This document shows, in pieces, positions 36,060 to 44,821 of a stretch of DNA of 64,000 nt (positions are counted from its first letter, which is position 1; each line of letters starts with the position of its first letter). The translations under genes and the position numbers were made by a program. Where the stretch lies: positions 124,001 through 188,000 of the forward strand of contig JAEOUA010000012.1 in NCBI GenBank assembly GCA_016839555.1, given 5' to 3'. The stretch is from Promethearchaeota archaeon. GTDB lineage: Archaea > Asgardarchaeota > Lokiarchaeia > Sigyniarchaeales > SOKP01. Below the pieces are notes generated by a model. It was not told the origin of the DNA. It saw only the letters and a list, made by a program, of their open reading frames with translations, and did not search any database.

Positions 36060-37358
36060 TTATTTATTTAGAATTTTAAGTAAATTTTCAATACCTTGAT
36101 GGAATCTTCTAAGTATATCTTCTATATCTTCTTTCTTAGTGATTAATGGAGGCATTATAATAAGGGTATTTTTCTTATTCCCGCAATAATTCTGTAATAC
36201 TCCTTCATTAATAATGCTAACCATAGCTAATTGAGTATGCATCTCATTATAAAATTCTACTCCCCACATTAACCCCCTGCCTCGTGCTTCTTTAATGAGA
36301 TTTGGAAATTGGTTTGCTATTTTCTTGAGACCATTACCAAATATCTCTCCCATCTCTTTTACATGATTTAGGAATTTTGGATCAGATTGAATTTCTAGCA
36401 TTTTATAAGCAACTGCGCATCCTAGATCAGAGCCTCCAGTAGTGGAGATGTGAATAAATGGATCTTCTCTAAAAACAGCACTTTCTATAAAAGGTTTATA
36501 GCTTGTAGTAGATAAAGGGTAAATCCCTGAGCTCATTCCTTTCCCTAAAACCATAAAATCGGGCACAACTTTTTCATCTGGATATAAACCTCCATAAATG
36601 GCCCAAAATTCACCAGTCCTTCCCAGTCCTGCTTGTACCTCATCAATAATCATTAAGGCTCCATTATCATCACAAATTTTCCGAACTGCAGGGAAATAGC
36701 CTTTTGGTGCAATTAATACTCCTCCAGTGGCAGGAATTGTTTCCAAAATCACACATGCCGTCTTTTTATCAACAGCATTTTCCATAGCTTCTATATCACC
36801 AAAAGGAACTTGTTTAAAACCCGGAGGATTCCATTGAAAAGGCTCTTTAAATTCAGGATCCCCAGTTGCTAAAGCAAGTCCAGTATGACCATGATATCCT
36901 CCAATAGCAGAAACACAGCCGCTTCTTTTTGTATATGCAAATGAAAATTTAATCGCTACATCTATAGCTTCACCTCCACTCACTCCGAATGTAGTTTTGG
37001 TAATTCCTGGGGGCATTAGTTCAGCCAATTTTTCTCCCAATAAGGCCCGCCATTCCGACAATAACATATGATCCCCAAGATCTAACCCACCATCTAAAGC
37101 ATCCTTTAACCTCTGTACAATTTCTGGATTATGATGCCCTAAGTTGAACACTCCGCCCGAAGAACGGCAGTTTATAACCTCTAATGGTGGTTCCCCCGCT
37201 TTTGAACCCTCTAACGTTTTAAAACGTATTCCTTCCCTCTCTCCGGGGATCACTCCAAACCCGAACCCTTTAAATGTTCGGACTTTCGGAGCATTCACAT
37301 ATTTGCTATATAATTTTAAAATCTTTTTCTGAGAATATATTCCAATATAATCATTCAT
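36060..37358 (-). CDS. Class III aminotransferase (ornithine/4-aminobutyrate/GSA type)
   Basis: This 432-residue PLP enzyme of fold type I, class III, shows GVSGGEAIDVAIKFS, IGGYHGHTGLALATG, the segment ETIPATGGVLIAPKGYF, the cofactor-binding IIDEVQAGLGRTGEFWA, and the Schiff-base lysine in LGKGMSSGIYPLS. Members transfer terminal amino groups (ornithine, acetylornithine, 4-aminobutyrate, putrescine) or act as aminomutases; the substrate here cannot be fixed. The N-terminal 60 residues differ from acetylornithine aminotransferases (GEREGIRFKTLEGSKAGEPPLEVINC). The kinase-like gene follows 67 bases downstream. Confidence 0.85.
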   Translation of the reverse strand: MNDYIGIYSQKKILKLYSKYVNAPKVRTFKGFGFGVIPGEREGIRFKTLEGSKAGEPPLEVINCRSSGGVFNLGHHNPEIVQRLKDALDGGLDLGDHMLLSEWRALLGEKLAELMPPGITKTTFGVSGGEAIDVAIKFSFAYTKRSGCVSAIGGYHGHTGLALATGDPEFKEPFQWNPPGFKQVPFGDIEAMENAVDKKTACVILETIPATGGVLIAPKGYFPAVRKICDDNGALMIIDEVQAGLGRTGEFWAIYGGLYPDEKVVPDFMVLGKGMSSGIYPLSTTSYKPFIESAVFREDPFIHISTTGGSDLGCAVAYKMLEIQSDPKFLNHVKEMGEIFGNGLKKIANQFPNLIKEARGRGLMWGVEFYNEMHTQLAMVSIINEGVLQNYCGNKKNTLIIMPPLITKKEDIEDILRRFHQGIENLLKILNK

Positions 37359-37482
37359 ATATTGAATTATACATTAGAAATATAAAAAGATTTAATTTTT
37401 GATAATGGTTAATATAGATTAGTAATCAAAAAACTATTAGAATAATAAAATACTCAAATAAACCTAATAATATAATTACATA

Positions 37483-38436
37483 ATGGTCTTCAATCCATCA
37501 AAAATTTTTCAAGATATTAAAAATAATAAGTTGGATATAGATTTTGGAATTCAATTACTCATATCTATAATTGAAAACAGCTATAAGAAAGAATTAAGAT
37601 TTAAAAGCCTTAAATATCTTAAATTATTAAAAAAGAATTCTCACCGAGTATTTAAACTTCTGGAAAATTTATTAATCTCTGATTGTGATGCCCAGATAAG
37701 ATCATATTGCGCGCGCTATTTGAGGGAACAATTTCTCAAAAAAGCTTTTTCTCCAATGAAATGGGCGATTCATTATGAAAGAGATTACTATTCTCAAATT
37801 GAAATTATTAGAACATTAGCTGAAATAGGTACAAAAGAAAGTAAACAACTTTTATTGAATGAATTAAAAAATTTATTAGCTCAAAAATATGTTGATGACC
37901 AAAATAGATACACTAATCAAAAATTTATTGCTGGAGTGAAAAAATTATTAAATCAAAGGGAATTACGTGAATTATCTACTAATAAAATAACAGAAATTCT
38001 TATTAATCATAAAACAATTTCTCATTTTATAAAAAAATATTACTTTGTTTATTTTAAGTGGGAGAATGGACTAGTCAGTGAATTAGATTTATCAGACTTG
38101 GGATGGAATATCTCTAAATCATGGGATTTTATTTATAGCAAAAGATTAACTGAATTATCAGAGATACCAGAACTAATGAATTTAAAATATTTAAAAAAAT
38201 TAGACCTTTCTAATAATAACATTGAAAATATAAAAGAATTGTGTAATTTTAAAAGTCTTACTAGCTTAATTTTAAAGAATAACCAATTAAAAAATCCCAA
38301 AAATATTACATATCTAAAAAAAATGAAAAATCTAACGCATATAAATTTAAAAGGAAATCCTTTGGCCAAGAAGATACGAAAAGATGATTTCTTAAATGTA
38401 AATTTAATTTTAAAAGATTATCTTATGATACCCTAA
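37483..38436 (+). CDS. HEAT-like plus leucine-rich-repeat protein
   Basis: The N-terminal half (residues about 1-170) is made of paired helices with HEAT-repeat spacing (YKKELRFKSLKYLKLLKKN, QIRSYCARYLREQFLKK, QIEIIRTLAEIGTKESKQLL). From about residue 200 the protein switches to leucine-rich repeats of the SDS22 type (LKYLKKLDLSNNNIENI, LTSLILKNNQLKNP, LTHINLKGNPLAKKIR). Both repeat types bind other proteins, so it is probably a cytosolic adaptor. It stands alone, with divergent neighbours. The ATG has no clear SD. Confidence 0.75.
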   Translation: MVFNPSKIFQDIKNNKLDIDFGIQLLISIIENSYKKELRFKSLKYLKLLKKNSHRVFKLLENLLISDCDAQIRSYCARYLREQFLKKAFSPMKWAIHYERDYYSQIEIIRTLAEIGTKESKQLLLNELKNLLAQKYVDDQNRYTNQKFIAGVKKLLNQRELRELSTNKITEILINHKTISHFIKKYYFVYFKWENGLVSELDLSDLGWNISKSWDFIYSKRLTELSEIPELMNLKYLKKLDLSNNNIENIKELCNFKSLTSLILKNNQLKNPKNITYLKKMKNLTHINLKGNPLAKKIRKDDFLNVNLILKDYLMIP

Positions 38437-38532
38437 TTTATATGATTATCTTTTTCAAAAGTGTATTTTTTAAGATGTTTTTATATACAAAAAATATAAT
38501 ATGTAAAATCTCTAATAAATTGTCTTAGGGAT

Positions 38533-38548
38533 TGTTGAATATTCAACA
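38533..38548. promoter_or_regulatory. Perfect 16-bp palindrome, possible operator
   Basis: TGTTGAATATTCAACA is self-complementary over 16 bases and lies in the 270-base gap between the HEAT/LRR gene and the second FAD oxidase, about 158 bases before the latter's ATG. It could be a regulator site or a small terminator hairpin for the upstream gene; no T-run follows directly, which favours an operator. Confidence 0.35.
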
Positions 38549-38633
38549 CCTCCAAGCGTTCTTTATAAATTTCTATGATACATAGTAAATAAATATAAAG
38601 CACCTTTTAACATTTGAACTGGATAATTTATAA

Positions 38634-38647
38634 ATATCTTAAGATAT
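38634..38647. promoter_or_regulatory. 14-bp palindrome near the FAD oxidase promoter
   Basis: ATATCTTAAGATAT is self-complementary and overlaps the A/T-rich promoter region about 60 bases before the ATG at 38707, next to a TATA-like TTTATAAATA. In this AT-rich context chance is a real possibility. Confidence 0.25.
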
Positions 38648-38706
38648 ACTATTTTATAACGAAAAATTAAATTTTCGATATAAAAGTTAAAACCTATGAA
38701 AATATA

Positions 38707-40221
38707 ATGTCGGATTTATATCAAAAATTAGAGGATATTGTGTCAGAAAAATTCATTTCAAATAGTGAATATGTTCGACATGCCTATTCAAGAAATGTTG
38801 ATCCTGTCTTACAAGGTATTCCCAGTATAGTCATTCGACCACGAGATGCAAAGGAGATTTCGGAAATCTTAAAAATCGCGAATGAAGATAATATTCCTGT
38901 TTATCCAAGAGGTGGTGGCGATTGTGAATTTGGAGGAAGCAAACCTATCGGAGATGGTGGTATTCTCCTCGACATGAAAAGGATGAATAATATTATAAAT
39001 CTTGATCAAGAAAATCTTATAATCACCGCTGAAGCTGGTATATCGTGGGGGAAATTGAATGAATATTTATCTGATTATGGATTGTATACGGGATGTATGG
39101 GTCCTGGCTCGGGGATGACTGCTTCTATTGGAGGTGGGATTTCTCATCATTCTGTGGGAGGAGGGGGATGTGCGAAATATGGCGCTTGTACTAATCAATT
39201 GGTTTCTTTAGAAGTTGTTTTACCTACCGGGGAAATAATAGAAACAGGTTCACAAGCAAATAAATTTTCTAAAATACCCTTTAATCGTTTCGGGAATGGT
39301 CCGGATTTAGCAGGCTTATTTTGTGGAGATAATGGCATATTAGGAGTAAAAACTAAGGTATCATTACAAATTTTTCCAAAACCACCTTATGCAAATTACA
39401 AAACTTTTGCTCTAAATAGGAAATCCGCTCCAATAAGCTCTGAAATACTTTCGGATATTAGACATAAAGGAATTGACGTGTATGATGCGATGTATATCAT
39501 GGATTTAGTAGTAGGTCTTGGCCTTAAAGAAGGACTTTTTCCTATGTGGGAAAAAAATCTGAAGCGAAAATGTGGAATATTTTTTTATACTATAGAAGCT
39601 AATTCGGAAGCAGAACTTGAGGAAAAAACTAAACAATTAGATAACATTATTTTGGGTAAGAATAAAACACAAGAACTTGGTTCTGAGATTTCTGATGGGA
39701 ATATTGCAAGGTGGCACTATGAAGAACAAGGCCACTGGCAAATGTATCATAATTTATGGGGCTTATATCCTGCATTAGAACCATTAACGGCAGAATGTTT
39801 TACTCCAATTAATACATATCCGGATATTCTATTAGATCTTGATCAATGGGATATGGAACACAATGACGATATTCAAAAAGTTACTAATATTACTGGTCAG
39901 AGACCAATTACAGGAAGTGGACCAGTATTATTAGTCGATGGATGCAATGTAGAGCTTACCTGTGGATTTACCAGTAACCCACCATATTTTGATGGAAAAT
40001 ATTATGATATAATTGATGAAATTAATTTAAAATTATGGAAATCAATATTAGAACGAGTCACTAAGCATGGAGTCCAATGGTATATGATGGGAGACATTCT
40101 AAGTCGACTTTTCGTTGAAATTGGGGCAATCAGACCCGAATATCACTATTTAATGAAGCTAATAAAAGATTCGGTTGATCCAAAACATATATTAAGCAGA
40201 GGCAAATTCAACTTTTGGTAA
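38707..40221 (+). CDS. FAD-linked oxidase (FAD_binding_4), paralogue 2
   Basis: This 504-residue close paralogue of the protein at 33522 has the same motifs: YPRGGGDCEFGGSKP, GGILLDMKRMNNII, ITAEAGISWGKLNEYL, SIGGGISHHSVGGGGCAKYGA, GDNGILGVKTKVSLQ and the ending VDPKHILSRGKFNFW. Main differences are in the substrate-cap half (about residues 235-330), which suggests a related but different substrate, with the FAD domain conserved. No Fe-S partner is adjacent; the nearest CCG protein gene (42407) carries the tail of a lost member of this same family in its leader. It converges on the LRR relic and LRR genes. Confidence 0.85.
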   Translation: MSDLYQKLEDIVSEKFISNSEYVRHAYSRNVDPVLQGIPSIVIRPRDAKEISEILKIANEDNIPVYPRGGGDCEFGGSKPIGDGGILLDMKRMNNIINLDQENLIITAEAGISWGKLNEYLSDYGLYTGCMGPGSGMTASIGGGISHHSVGGGGCAKYGACTNQLVSLEVVLPTGEIIETGSQANKFSKIPFNRFGNGPDLAGLFCGDNGILGVKTKVSLQIFPKPPYANYKTFALNRKSAPISSEILSDIRHKGIDVYDAMYIMDLVVGLGLKEGLFPMWEKNLKRKCGIFFYTIEANSEAELEEKTKQLDNIILGKNKTQELGSEISDGNIARWHYEEQGHWQMYHNLWGLYPALEPLTAECFTPINTYPDILLDLDQWDMEHNDDIQKVTNITGQRPITGSGPVLLVDGCNVELTCGFTSNPPYFDGKYYDIIDEINLKLWKSILERVTKHGVQWYMMGDILSRLFVEIGAIRPEYHYLMKLIKDSVDPKHILSRGKFNFW

Positions 40222-40299
40222 AGGAAGATTTTTATCTTGGAGATAATGAATAATTAGAAAAAACATTTTAGATATATAAGGATCTTGATTAGTCCGAGA

Positions 40300-40345
40300 A
40301 GAGAAATTTTTAAGAGAATCTCCTATCCATTCTGGAACAGCCGAG
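40300..40345 (-). pseudogene. Relic of a third LRR gene copy
   Basis: On the minus strand this piece reads AVPEWIGDSL, matching the PEWIG(N/D)L repeat of the two intact LRR genes upstream (VPEWIGNL and LPEWIGDL), with CTATCCATTCTGGAACA shared at DNA level. It is followed on the plus side by the same flanking sequence that ends each intact unit. No functional frame remains. It marks a former extra copy of the tandem array. Confidence 0.45.
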
Positions 40346-40361
40346 CGATGTGAGGTATTAT

Positions 40362-40490
40362 TTATTGATTTAGGATTCAAAGAATAAAAAAATATTTTTA
40401 AAGAAACAAGAATCTTTAGCATCTCTACCATAACTTATATATGATATAAATGCTTGCAATTCTCACAATTACCAGATAATTATCTTAGGG
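40362..40490. repeat. Direct repeat flanking LRR genes, copy 1
   Basis: About 130 bases here recur at 41268-41396 with few changes, including TTAAAGAAACAAGAATC, AACTTATATATGATATAAA and AATTATCTTAGGGAGA. The offset of 906 bases equals the offset between the two LRR genes, so the repeat is part of a tandem duplication unit (gene plus 3' flank). Confidence 0.8.
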
Positions 40491-41150
40491 AGAATCATAA
40501 ACTTTGGTGAAAACTCTAACTCCTCGAGCTTTTAAAAATTCAAGGGGCTCTAAATAATCTATAATTTTATTGCCTGCTAAATTCAATTGTTCAAGTGATA
40601 TCAGTTTTGTAATTGAGTAGGGAACGGTCTTAATTTGATTTTCTGTTAAACGCAGATATTTAAGCGATTCCAGATTAGAAATTTCCTCTGGAATAGTCAG
40701 AATTTTGTTATAACTTAAATCTAAAACTTCAAGGGAAGTTAGCTCAGTTATAACATTAGGAAACTCCTTATAATCATTAATTATTAAACTCAATTTTTTA
40801 ATGGATTTCAATTTTCGAATTGAGTCTGGCAAAAAAATAGAAGTATTGACACTTAAGTCTAATTCTATGATAGAAGTAAGGTTTCCTATCCATTCTGGAA
40901 CAATCGAAATCCTTTGGTGACGCATATATAGCTTCTTAAGTGATACGAGGCTTCTTATAGGCTCTGGAATTTCATTTAATTGGAAATGAGAAATGGCAAG
41001 TGCAGTAACCCTCCCCTTTTCCGTAGTGAACCCCATTTTTGTTTTCCATGAAATATCTTCAACCCTTAAAAATCTTTGGCCCACTATAGATTCCAATTCT
41101 TTCAAAACCTCTAAATCTTGCTGCTCAAGTTCGACCCCACGAAATAGCAA
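40485..41150 (-). CDS. Leucine-rich-repeat protein, tandem copy A
   Basis: The 221-residue protein has an N-terminal helix region (EQQDLEVLKELESIVGQRFLR) and about six LRRs with the L..L.LS.N.I..IP pattern (for example LEVLDLSYNKILTIPEEIS), capped by a short C-terminal segment. It starts with TTG at 41150, set by AAGGTGA six bases upstream; the sister copy has exactly the same start. It is probably a cytosolic protein-interaction module. It is a tandem duplicate of the gene at 41391-42056: the last 70 residues are nearly identical, while the front half has diverged. Confidence 0.8.
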   Translation of the reverse strand: MLFRGVELEQQDLEVLKELESIVGQRFLRVEDISWKTKMGFTTEKGRVTALAISHFQLNEIPEPIRSLVSLKKLYMRHQRISIVPEWIGNLTSIIELDLSVNTSIFLPDSIRKLKSIKKLSLIINDYKEFPNVITELTSLEVLDLSYNKILTIPEEISNLESLKYLRLTENQIKTVPYSITKLISLEQLNLAGNKIIDYLEPLEFLKARGVRVFTKVYDSP

Positions 41151-41267
41151 TACATTTCACCTTGTTATAAATAATACCTTTATTTTTCTTATCTATATAA
41201 CTTTTTAAATATATTAAATTATTCATTCTACTAAATTAAGGTTTTTTAATGATTTTTGTTGAATTAT

Positions 41268-41396
41268 TTATTGGTTTAGGATTTAAAGAATAAAAAAATA
41301 TATTTAAAGAAACAAGAATCTTTAGCATCTCTATCATAACTTATATATGATATAAATGCTTGTAATTCTTACAATTCCCACATAATTATCTTAGGG
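41268..41396. repeat. Direct repeat flanking LRR genes, copy 2
   Basis: Second copy of the 3' flank described for 40362-40490. It lies directly downstream of LRR copy B on the minus strand and upstream of copy A, as expected for a head-to-tail duplication. Confidence 0.8.
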
Positions 41397-42056
41397 AGAG
41401 TCATAAACTTTAGTGAAAACTCTAACTCCTCGAGCTTTTAAAATTTCAAGGGGCTCTAAATAATCTATAATTTTATTGCCTGCTAAATCCAATTCTTCAA
41501 GGGATATTAACTTAGTAATTGAGTAAGGAACTGTCTTAATTTGATTTTCTGTTAAACGCAGATATTTAAGTGATTCCAGATTAGAAATTTCTTCTGGAAT
41601 GGTCTGAATTTCGTTAAGACCAAGATTTAAATAAATAAGCGATGGTAATTTAGTTATTACTTTTGGAAACTCTTTATAACCGTTAAGTATTAAATTTAAT
41701 TTTTTAAGGTCTTTTAACTTTTGGAGAGATTCTGGTAGCTTTATAGAGTCATTCGTACTTAAATCCAATTCTGCTAGAGAAGTGAGGTCCCCTATCCATT
41801 CTGGAAGGATCGAAAATTTATTATGGGACAAATATAACTTCTTAAGCGAGGTAAGATCTCTTATAGAGTGTGGAATCTCTTTTAATTGGAATTGAGAGAG
41901 CGCAAGCCCAGTAACTCTTCCCTTTTCCGCAATAAATCCCATTTTCGTATCCCATCTAAGATCTATAACCCTTGAAAATTTTTGATAAACCAAAGGTTCC
42001 AACTCTTTCAAAACATTTAAATCTTGCTGAACAAGCTCAGTATCACGAAAGAACAA
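41391..42056 (-). CDS. Leucine-rich-repeat protein, tandem copy B
   Basis: This 221-residue sister of copy A has the same TTG start and AAGGTGA ribosome site. LRRs run from about residue 50 to 205 (LKKLYLSHNKFSILPEWIGDL, LAELDLSTNDSIKLPESL, LIYLNLGLNEIQTIPEEIS). The C-terminal 70 residues match copy A almost residue for residue (NLESLKYLRLTENQIKTVP, LEPLEILKARGVRVF), while the middle repeats differ at many surface positions. That pattern suggests partial gene conversion or selection for different binding faces. Function is unknown. Confidence 0.8.
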   Translation of the reverse strand: MFFRDTELVQQDLNVLKELEPLVYQKFSRVIDLRWDTKMGFIAEKGRVTGLALSQFQLKEIPHSIRDLTSLKKLYLSHNKFSILPEWIGDLTSLAELDLSTNDSIKLPESLQKLKDLKKLNLILNGYKEFPKVITKLPSLIYLNLGLNEIQTIPEEISNLESLKYLRLTENQIKTVPYSITKLISLEELDLAGNKIIDYLEPLEILKARGVRVFTKVYDSP

Positions 42057-42340
42057 TACATTTCACCTTATTAAATATAAAATTTTTATTTCTATTATGG
42101 ATATAACTTTATTTTTTTATTTTATGTTTTTATAGCATTTCTTAAAGATTAAAAAAGTATTAATACTTCATTTTTTATAAGTTAATAACTATATTAACAA
42201 ATTTTTTTAAATATTTTTATTATTTAAAATCACATAAGAATATATCTTAATTTTATTTAATTTAATCAGTTTTAATTATTTATAATTATTTTACTAAATA
42301 TCGTTGAAAAATTATGATTTTATATTTCGGATCTGATATA

Positions 42341-42406
42341 ATTTTAAAGATTGATCCCAAATTTATCTTAAGTAGGGGTAAATTTCATTTTGGAGGTGAA
42401 AAATAA
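42341..42406 (+). pseudogene. 3' remnant of a FAD-linked oxidase gene
   Basis: In frame with the stop TAA at 42404-42406 the DNA reads LKIDPKFILSRGKFHFGGEK. The intact FAD oxidases at 33522 and 38707 end in VDPKHILSRGKFNFW or DPRHILSRGKFNFW, so this is the tail of a third family member. The rest of the gene is gone; upstream is plain A/T-rich DNA. The remnant contains GGAGGTG, which serves as ribosome-binding site for the CCG gene starting at 42407, which may explain its survival. Confidence 0.8.
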
Positions 42407-43642
42407 ATGGCGGAATTAAAAAATTTAAAGAAGCAATGGGAAGCTATAATGTCCTGTATGCTTTGTGGTGATTGTGGCTACGCCATCCGTCCAGCGGTTG
42501 GGAGATATCTTACTTGTCCCGTAAAAGAGGCTTTGGGCGAAGATGCATTTGAAATTTATTTTGCTCGTGGACGTATGAATGTACTTAAAAGTATTTTAGA
42601 AGGAAAACTTCCCTTAAGTAGAGAATTGGCTGAATATGTTTACCAATGTTCAGAATGCGGCAATTGCACGGAGGTATGCCATATGACGCAAAATGAAAAT
42701 ATCGTATTAAACACTTCTAAATGGATCGATCATGTAGAAGTATGGGATGCCTTAAGGAGAGATTTAGTGGAAGCGGGTTATGCACCGTTAGATAAACATG
42801 CACGATTAATCGAATTTATGAACAAGGAAGATATGAGGAACCCCTATGGCGAACCAAAATCTGAAAAATATGCATGGGCAGAAGGTTTTTCGAATATAAA
42901 GGAAAAAGGAGAATTAGCTATCTTTGCAGGATGCACGATGCCTTTAAGAGAATCTGATACATTGAGAAATATGATGAAAATATTCCAAGCAGCGGGAATG
43001 GAAATCGCTTATTCTAAAGATGAATGGTGTTGCGGTTCGATTGCCATGAGAATTGGCGATTATGATTCCGTACAAGAAGAAATGAAACATAATATAGAAA
43101 TGTTTAAAAATATGGGGGCTAAAGTAGTGTTTTCTCCCTGCGCGGGATGTTTTCGAACGTTAAAAAAAGATTATCCCGAGCAAATCGGTGAAGAGCTGCC
43201 ATTTGAAGTAAAGCATATTACCGAATTACTAATTGATATGATTAATAAGGGTCAGATTCCATTTAAAGAGACCGATGCTGAACCTATTAAGGTGACTTAT
43301 CATGATCCTTGCCATTTAGGACGACATATGGACTTATATGAGATACCTCGTGAGGTTATAAAAAAGATTCCCGGAATAGAATTGATTGAGATGAAGAGAA
43401 ATCGAAAAAATGCTTGGTGCTGTGGAGCTGGAGGAGGCGTGAAAAGCCAATTTCCAGATTTAGCGGTAGAAATCTCAAAAGAACGCATTTTAGAAGCTAT
43501 TGAAAGCGGAGCAGAAATCTTATTAACAAGCTGTCCCTTTTGCGTTGGTAATTTGCAAGATGCATATGAGTCAATGGGTTCAGAAGTTCAAGAAAAAATT
43601 AAAGTAGTAGATATCATTGACTTCATTGCCTCTAAAATCTAA
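42407..43642 (+). CDS. Fe-S oxidoreductase with two CCG domains (HdrD/GlpC type)
   Basis: This 411-residue protein has an N-terminal pair of ferredoxin-like cysteine sets (CMLCGDCGYAIRPAVG...C and CSECGNCTEVC), then CCG domain 1 (FAGCTMPLRES, DEWCCGSIAMR, CAGCFRTL) and CCG domain 2 (YHDPCHLGRHMDLYE, AWCCGAGGGVK, TSCPFCVGN). It is homologous to the protein at 12786 but about 100 residues shorter, because it lacks that protein's lysine-rich insertion before the second domain. It transfers electrons from a flavoprotein partner. The ATG directly follows the stop of the FAD-oxidase remnant and has a strong SD (GGAGGTG). The original partner gene appears lost; the paralogues at 33522 or 38707 may supply it. 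Confidence 0.87.
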   Translation: MAELKNLKKQWEAIMSCMLCGDCGYAIRPAVGRYLTCPVKEALGEDAFEIYFARGRMNVLKSILEGKLPLSRELAEYVYQCSECGNCTEVCHMTQNENIVLNTSKWIDHVEVWDALRRDLVEAGYAPLDKHARLIEFMNKEDMRNPYGEPKSEKYAWAEGFSNIKEKGELAIFAGCTMPLRESDTLRNMMKIFQAAGMEIAYSKDEWCCGSIAMRIGDYDSVQEEMKHNIEMFKNMGAKVVFSPCAGCFRTLKKDYPEQIGEELPFEVKHITELLIDMINKGQIPFKETDAEPIKVTYHDPCHLGRHMDLYEIPREVIKKIPGIELIEMKRNRKNAWCCGAGGGVKSQFPDLAVEISKERILEAIESGAEILLTSCPFCVGNLQDAYESMGSEVQEKIKVVDIIDFIASKI

Positions 43643-43768
43643 TTATTTTATTTTTTTTACATTTTATTTTTTTAAATTTCTATAAAATAGATCTCAAAAA
43701 AAACCATAAACATAATATTTTTACAATAATTTACCTAAATAACATAAAAGTATGATTAATTTAGGTAT

Positions 43769-44422
43769 ATGAATGATTTTCAAGCTTATTTAAAGCCTAC
43801 TGAATTTCTTGATTTTGATAAGAAACGAGTGAAGGAAAAAGCGTTAGATATTACAAAAAACAAACAGACTAACAAAGAAAAGGCAATAGCTCTCTTTTAT
43901 TGGGTGAGGGATCAAATAAAATATAATATGTATACGTATGTTCCCCAATATAGAAGTAATTTAAAAGCCTCTACCACCCTTCGTCGAGGATATGGATTTT
44001 GTATGTCCAAAGCTGTTTTATTATCTACTTTAGCGAGAGCTGTGGGAATTCCTGCCAAAATTCATATGGTTGATATAAAAAATCATAAAGCTCCAGATTG
44101 GGTGGAGGATTTTATGGGCTCCAAAAATTTTCATTGTCATGGATATAGTGAAATGTACTTAGATGGAAAATGGGTAAAAGCTACTCCAGTTTTTGATAAA
44201 CGGACCTGTCAAAAAGGAGGATATCCCTTAGTAGAATTTGATGGAGTTCATGATGCCATGCTGTCGAAATATGATAAGGATGGGAATTTATTTGTTGAAT
44301 ATATAGGAGATTGGGGTAGTTATCAAGATGTTCCGATTAAGAAAATTCAGGAAATATTTAAAGAAAAATATGGAACGATATTCACCGAATTAAAATTTCA
44401 AAGACCTCCGAAAAGATTCTAG
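43769..44422 (+). CDS. Transglutaminase-like (papain-fold) protein
   Basis: This 217-residue transglutaminase-core protein has the catalytic cysteine in RRGYGFCMSKAVLLSTLARAVGIPA, the histidine in FHCHGYSEMYLDGKWV and the aspartate in KATPVFD, so the Cys-His-Asp triad is complete. Such archaeal proteins are usually thought to be proteases or peptide ligases rather than cross-linking enzymes. No signal peptide or membrane helix is present, so it is cytosolic. It is a single gene with its ATG preceded by a weak TTTAGGTAT. Confidence 0.87.
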   Translation: MNDFQAYLKPTEFLDFDKKRVKEKALDITKNKQTNKEKAIALFYWVRDQIKYNMYTYVPQYRSNLKASTTLRRGYGFCMSKAVLLSTLARAVGIPAKIHMVDIKNHKAPDWVEDFMGSKNFHCHGYSEMYLDGKWVKATPVFDKRTCQKGGYPLVEFDGVHDAMLSKYDKDGNLFVEYIGDWGSYQDVPIKKIQEIFKEKYGTIFTELKFQRPPKRF

Positions 44423-44821
44423 ATTAGAAGTATAAACATAAACTATTTTTAGGAGAGGAAAAAACCTAACTCTGAGATACTTTAATAATATATATAATTC
44501 TTTCTGAAATGAATCGAAATAAATCTTTAAAATTTCACTAAATATTTTTTAATTTATTTTGTAAAAAAAATATAGAGTTAGATTAATTCTTAAAAATACA
44601 ATTCTTTACTTGAAAAGGCTTATAATAAGATATGATTTTTTAGAAATTATTATTTTTATTTTGATATTCTTATATATTTTAGCATTAGTTATTCCTAATA
44701 AAAGGAAACCAAATTATTTAAAGATTAAACCTAATTTTATATTATTATGTGAATTCTTTAGTTTTTTAGAAATAATGAATACAGGATCAATTAAAAATTA
44801 AAAGCTGAAATATATTAAGAA
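44423..44821. other. Intergenic region without a supported gene
   Basis: This is 399 bases of A/T-rich DNA. A TTG-started frame (44610-44801) encodes one hydrophobic helix and a basic tail, but it has no SD and its composition is what AT-rich non-coding DNA gives. The promoter for the histidine kinase gene should lie here. Confidence 0.3.

Noticed and set aside
40192..40431. 79-codon minus-strand frame overlapping the end of FAD oxidase 2
   Set aside because: Only a short PEWIG piece is LRR-like; the rest reads against the FAD oxidase tail or spacer. Kept as a relic, not as a gene.
44610..44801. 63-codon frame with one hydrophobic helix
   Set aside because: TTG start without SD and composition expected from AT-rich spacer; no supporting context.
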